Of a stretch of 64,000 bases of DNA, positions 61,332 through 64,000 are shown one piece after another. A model generated the notes under the pieces. It was not told the origin of the DNA. It searched no databases and was given only the letters and a program-made list of their open reading frames with translations. The stretch's first letter is position 1, and the number at the start of each line of letters is the position of its first letter. The position numbers and the translations under genes were made by a program. This DNA is from Thiemannella venezuelensis (GTDB taxonomy: Bacteria > Actinomycetota > Actinomycetes > Streptosporangiales > Streptosporangiaceae), in NCBI RefSeq assembly GCF_014203605.1, contig NZ_JACHJJ010000003.1, forward strand, positions 186,001 to 250,000, read 5' to 3'.

Positions 61332-61577
61332 TCAGGCCGCCGAAGAGTGGCCGCCGGTGGATGTCTCGTCCGGCTGGGGACGGTGATGCGGCGTGAAGAC
61401 GAAAGTCGAGTCGCCGTCGTCCAGTCGGATGCTCAGGGAGGCGTCCGGGGCTCCGGCGAGGCGGGTCAGCAGGGCGAGAGTGGGTACGGAGTCGCCGCCT
61501 TCGATGGTGGAGATCTGCGGTTGGGTCATGCCTGCGCGGCGGGCCGGCTCGGTCTGGGGGAGGACCTCCACGGGCAC
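61332..61577 (-). pseudogene. 5'-truncated XRE-family regulator
   Basis: The 81-residue frame contains the second half of an XRE helix-turn-helix: RRAGMTQPQISTIEGGDSVP followed by TLALLTRLAGAPDASLSIRL. The first helices of the fold are missing, and the sequence before RRAGM is unrelated. It is likely a remnant of an antitoxin-like regulator left after rearrangement. It lies between the DUF58 gene and a degenerate copy of the SpoIIM-gene tail. Confidence 0.6.
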
Positions 61578-61603
61578 CCGAGGCCGGCCTGTACCGATTC
61601 AGG

Positions 61604-61695
61604 CCGTCAGCCAGCCGGGACGACGTCGAGGGCGCGCTCGACGTCCCGGACCGCCCGCCTGAAGTACACCGCGCAGCAAGGAAGGCCGCCTGCGT
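61604..61695. repeat. Degenerate duplicate of the SpoIIM-gene 3' end
   Basis: The run GCCGTCAGCC-GCCGGGACGACGTCG-GGGCGCGCTCGACGTCC, then GGACCGCCCG and GAAGTAC-CC, recurs at 63365-63480 over the 3' end of the SpoIIM-family gene with a few changes and an 18-base gap. The translation VERA-DVVPAG is kept in both on the minus strand. The copy here is broken and not part of an intact gene. Confidence 0.75.
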
Positions 61696-61758
61696 CGCGG
61701 GCGGTTCTCCGGCCGGTGTACGGCTCATCCCACGAATCTAGGATCCCTAGGCAAAAAC

Positions 61759-61787
61759 TTGCTATATTAGTTATAGTCGAATATATC
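61759..61787 (+). promoter_or_regulatory. Promoter of the TetR-hydrolase operon
   Basis: TTGCTA (61759-61764) and TATATC (61782-61787) are separated by 17 bases in a strikingly AT-rich segment (61751-61790). The TetR gene starts 22 bases after the -10. Overlapping TATA-rich dyads around 61765-61786 could be the TetR operator. Confidence 0.55.
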
Positions 61788-61808
61788 TAGGGTGAGGATG
61801 GTGCGGGT

Positions 61809-62402
61809 ATGGCGCGGGCAGGGTTGACCGCGGACCGGGTGACGCTCGCCGGCGCCGAGCTGGCCGACGAGGTCGGGCTTGAGCACGTGACCATGTCGGC
61901 GGTGGCGCGGCGGCTCGGGGTGAAGGACGCCAGCCTCTACGCGCACGTCCGCAACCTGGAGGACCTGCGCGGGCGGATCGCGCTGCTGGCGGCGGACGAG
62001 AAGACCGTCCGCATCGCGGAGGCCACCGCCGGGCGGGCCGGGAAGGACGCGCTGGCGGCGTACGCGAACGCCTGGCGGGAGTACGCCCACGACCACCCGG
62101 GCCGGTACACGGCGACGCAGATCCCGATGAAGATCGACCCGGAGCTCCTCGCCAGGGCGCCCGGGCCGCGGCGCGCGGTCGAGCTGACCTACAGCATGCT
62201 GCGCGCGTACGCCCTGGACGAGCCCGACCTGACCGACGCGGTCCGGCTGGTGCGCAGCGCCCTCCACGGCTTCGTCAACCTCGAGGCCGCGGGCGGGTTC
62301 GCGCACGCCCGCCCGGCCGGGGACTCCTGGGTCCGCTGCCTCGACGCCCTGCACACCCTCCTGGAGCGCTGGCCCGCACACCGTGAAGGAGACGCGCCAT
62401 GA
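61809..62402 (+). CDS. TetR/AcrR-family transcriptional regulator
   Basis: A 197-residue regulator. The HTH is LADEVGLEHVTMSAVARRLG followed by VKDASLYAHVRNLEDLRGRI; the C-terminal ligand domain has DHPGRYTATQIPMK and FVNLEAAGGFAHARP, as in the WHG subgroup. It overlaps the alpha/beta hydrolase start by ATGA, so the hydrolase is its probable target, with autorepression at the AT-rich promoter. Confidence 0.93.
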   Translation: MARAGLTADRVTLAGAELADEVGLEHVTMSAVARRLGVKDASLYAHVRNLEDLRGRIALLAADEKTVRIAEATAGRAGKDALAAYANAWREYAHDHPGRYTATQIPMKIDPELLARAPGPRRAVELTYSMLRAYALDEPDLTDAVRLVRSALHGFVNLEAAGGFAHARPAGDSWVRCLDALHTLLERWPAHREGDAP

Positions 62403-63238
62403 CCGAGCCGGCCATCGGCCGCCTGCGCGCGGACGGCGCCACCCTGCGCTACGAGGTGCGCGGCAGCGGCCCGCTTCTGCTGCTGATCCCCGGCGGCACC
62501 GGCGGCGCGGCCTCCTTCGACGGCGTCGCCGACGGCCTGGCCGCCGATCACACGGTCGCGTCCTACGACCCGCGCGGCCTGTCCCGCAGCCCGCTGGACG
62601 ACCCGCAGGCCCCGCAGCGGGTCGCGCAGCACGCCGACGACGCGCTCCGGCTGCTGGATCTGCTGTCCCCGGACAGGCCCGCCCGCGTGGTCGGCTGCAG
62701 TTCGGGGGCGATCGTCGCGCTGCACCTGCTCGCCACCCGTCCCGAGCGGATCGAACGCGTCGTGGCGCACGAACCGCCGGTGGTGGAGGTGCTGCCGGAC
62801 GCCGCCGAGCACCGCGCGCTGCTCGCCCGCGTCCAGGACACGTTCCGCCGCGACGGGCCGATGCCTGCTGCGGCCGTCTTCGCGGCCGGCCTCAGGCGGC
62901 CCGGCGCCGATCCCGCCGGCGCCCGGGCGGCCACCGGACCACCGCCTCAGGCGACCGCGCGAGTCGAGCGGACGATGGCGGACATGCCCTACTTCCTCGG
63001 GCGCATCGTACCGAGCTTCATGGCCTACACCCCGGACGTGGACCGGCTGGAGGCCCTGTCGGACCGACTCGTGCTCGCGGGCGGAGCGGACTCACGCGGT
63101 GAACTGCCCTACCGTCCCGCCGCCTTCCTGGCCGAGCGGTTCGGCACCGAGCTCGTCCACTTCCCCGGCGGGCACACGGGCCTCAGCACGCACCCCGCCG
63201 AGTTCGGGGAGCTGCTCCGCGAGGTGCTGAGCGCTTAG
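62399..63238 (+). CDS. Alpha/beta hydrolase
   Basis: A 279-residue serine hydrolase. The oxyanion strand is LLLIPGGTGGAASF, the nucleophile elbow VVGCSSGAIVALHLL (Ser of G-x-S-x-G), an acid in the strand near LVLAGGADS and the His in HFPGGHTGLST. Substrate is unknown; as the sole partner of a TetR regulator it may degrade the inducing compound. It ends 130 bases before the convergent SpoIIM-family gene. Confidence 0.92.
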   Translation: MTEPAIGRLRADGATLRYEVRGSGPLLLLIPGGTGGAASFDGVADGLAADHTVASYDPRGLSRSPLDDPQAPQRVAQHADDALRLLDLLSPDRPARVVGCSSGAIVALHLLATRPERIERVVAHEPPVVEVLPDAAEHRALLARVQDTFRRDGPMPAAAVFAAGLRRPGADPAGARAATGPPPQATARVERTMADMPYFLGRIVPSFMAYTPDVDRLEALSDRLVLAGGADSRGELPYRPAAFLAERFGTELVHFPGGHTGLSTHPAEFGELLREVLSA

Positions 63239-63368
63239 CGCCCCGGGTTGAAGGGCCTCCGCACGAAGCTCCGGGCGGTGCCCGGCCCACGGAGCCGACC
63301 GTCCTTCGGGCCCGCACGGACGCCGGTGGCCTCGGGGCCGCCGCGCGCGGGCCGTACCGGCCGGGCCG

Positions 63369-64000
63369 TCAGCCCGCCGGGACGACGTCGGGGGCGCGCT
63401 CGACGTCCCCGCTCTCGCCCTCCCGGACCGCCCGGCGGCCGAAGTACGCCACGTAGCCGAGGAAGGCGGCCTCGGCGGCCACCCCGATGCCGATCCGCGC
63501 CCAGGTCGGCAGCGGGGACGGGGTGACCAGCGCCTCGATCAGGCCGGAGACGAGCAGCACGACGACCAGGCCGATCGCGACACTGACGATCACGCGTCCC
63601 TGCTCGGCCAGCGCCTGGCCGCGCGGGCGCGGCCCGGGGTCGACGGCGGTCCAGCCGAGCTTCAGGCCCGCCCCCGCGGCGAGGAAGACGGCGGTGAGCT
63701 CCAGCAGCCCGTGCGGGATGATCAGCCCGAAGAAGATGTCGCTCTTGCCCGCCGCCGCCATCAGGCCTCCCGTGACCCCGACGTTGAGCGCGTTCATCAG
63801 CAGGACGTACAGGATCGGCACGCCCAGCAGGACCGAGAACGCGATGCACTGCGCCGCCACCCAGGCGTTGTTCGTCCACACGTGCGCGGCGAAGGAGCCC
63901 GCGGGGTTCTCGCTGTAGTAGTCGGCGAAGTCGTGCTCGACGAGCTGCCGGATCTCCTCGGGGGTGCCGAGGACCGCCTGCACCTCGGGGCTGCCCGCCA
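63369..64000 (-). CDS. Stage II sporulation protein M family membrane protein (partial)
   Basis: The C-terminal 206 or so residues of a SpoIIM-family protein: VWTNNAWVAAQCIAFSVLLG, FGLIIPHGLLELTAVFLAAGAGL and helices VIVSVAIGLVVVLLVSGLIEA. The frame stays open to the window edge (AGSPEVQAVLGTPEEI), so the N-terminus lies outside. SpoIIM-like proteins commonly flank MoxR/DUF58 genes in actinomycetes; their role there is not known. Its 3' end is duplicated at 61604-61695. Confidence 0.87.
   Translation of the reverse strand, partial: AGSPEVQAVLGTPEEIRQLVEHDFADYYSENPAGSFAAHVWTNNAWVAAQCIAFSVLLGVPILYVLLMNALNVGVTGGLMAAAGKSDIFFGLIIPHGLLELTAVFLAAGAGLKLGWTAVDPGPRPRGQALAEQGRVIVSVAIGLVVVLLVSGLIEALVTPSPLPTWARIGIGVAAEAAFLGYVAYFGRRAVREGESGDVERAPDVVPAG

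Overview
The window is very GC-rich DNA with GTG/TTG starts and long chains of genes overlapping by ATGA or GTGA. Its core blocks are actinobacterial: SecA1 with an Rv3235-like neighbour, long HPF, MtrA-MtrB-LpqB-ComF, a GntR/DasR-type GlcNAc phosphotransferase system, and a 180-kDa-type NAD-glutamate dehydrogenase. The organism is an actinomycete, probably a Streptosporangiales/Streptosporangiaceae relative; this is an inference from gene content and style, because no rRNA or tRNA gene is present.

Layout. 1-1749: 5' part of NAD-glutamate dehydrogenase. 2641-10973: one coupled seven-gene exopolysaccharide operon (initiating sugar-phosphate transferase, Wzy-type polymerase, MurJ/Wzx-type flippase, NodB deacetylase, two GT4 transferases, Wzz-type protein), ending in a hairpin that lies inside the convergent GH26-like hydrolase gene. 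12293-16557: ATP-grasp ligase, FAD/NAD(P) monooxygenase-like protein and a Tat-exported flavin oxidase. 16686-21038: GNAT, two-component pair and a membrane protein. 21143-24369: a patch of broken and short genes around a mercury-type MerR promoter: a DUF234 ATPase without its ATPase end, a MerR-family protein without its HTH, half a rhodanese, a MerT/MerF-like protein, YnfA and the first sixth of lgt. 24353-33448: acetoacetyl-CoA synthetase, a class A beta-lactamase-like hydrolase with its LysR regulator, two MEDS-domain sensors, three HAD proteins and a DUF6912-like protein.

33575-42658 is a complete GlcNAc module: a NagZ-type GH3 lipoprotein, EI, HPr, EIIA, EIIB, a SIS-domain aminosugar enzyme, a DasR-like GntR regulator and two EIIC permeases. 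CTAG-centred palindromes resembling dre sites lie in both key promoters. 42863-55101 is housekeeping: Rv3235-like, secA, a YcaQ-type DNA glycosylase, LuxR regulator, hpf, comF, lpqB, mtrB and mtrA. 55441-61318 is a MoxR operon (membrane protein, DUF4129, DUF4350, MoxR, DUF58); between DUF4350 and moxR sit three perfect 68-bp tandem repeats. Each repeat is a complete 23-codon ORF with its own ribosome-binding site, and all are chained by GTGA overlaps. 61332-63238 (XRE remnant, TetR, alpha/beta hydrolase) seems to have been inserted beside a SpoIIM-family gene that runs off the right edge, since a degraded copy of that gene's 3' end lies on the far side.

The observations most worth following are the self-contained coupling repeats at 58711-58953, the HTH-less MerR protein behind a mercury-type promoter at 22249-23152, the paired dre-like operators of the PTS locus, the HAD protein with Asn at its nucleophile position, and the duplicated spoIIM tail.
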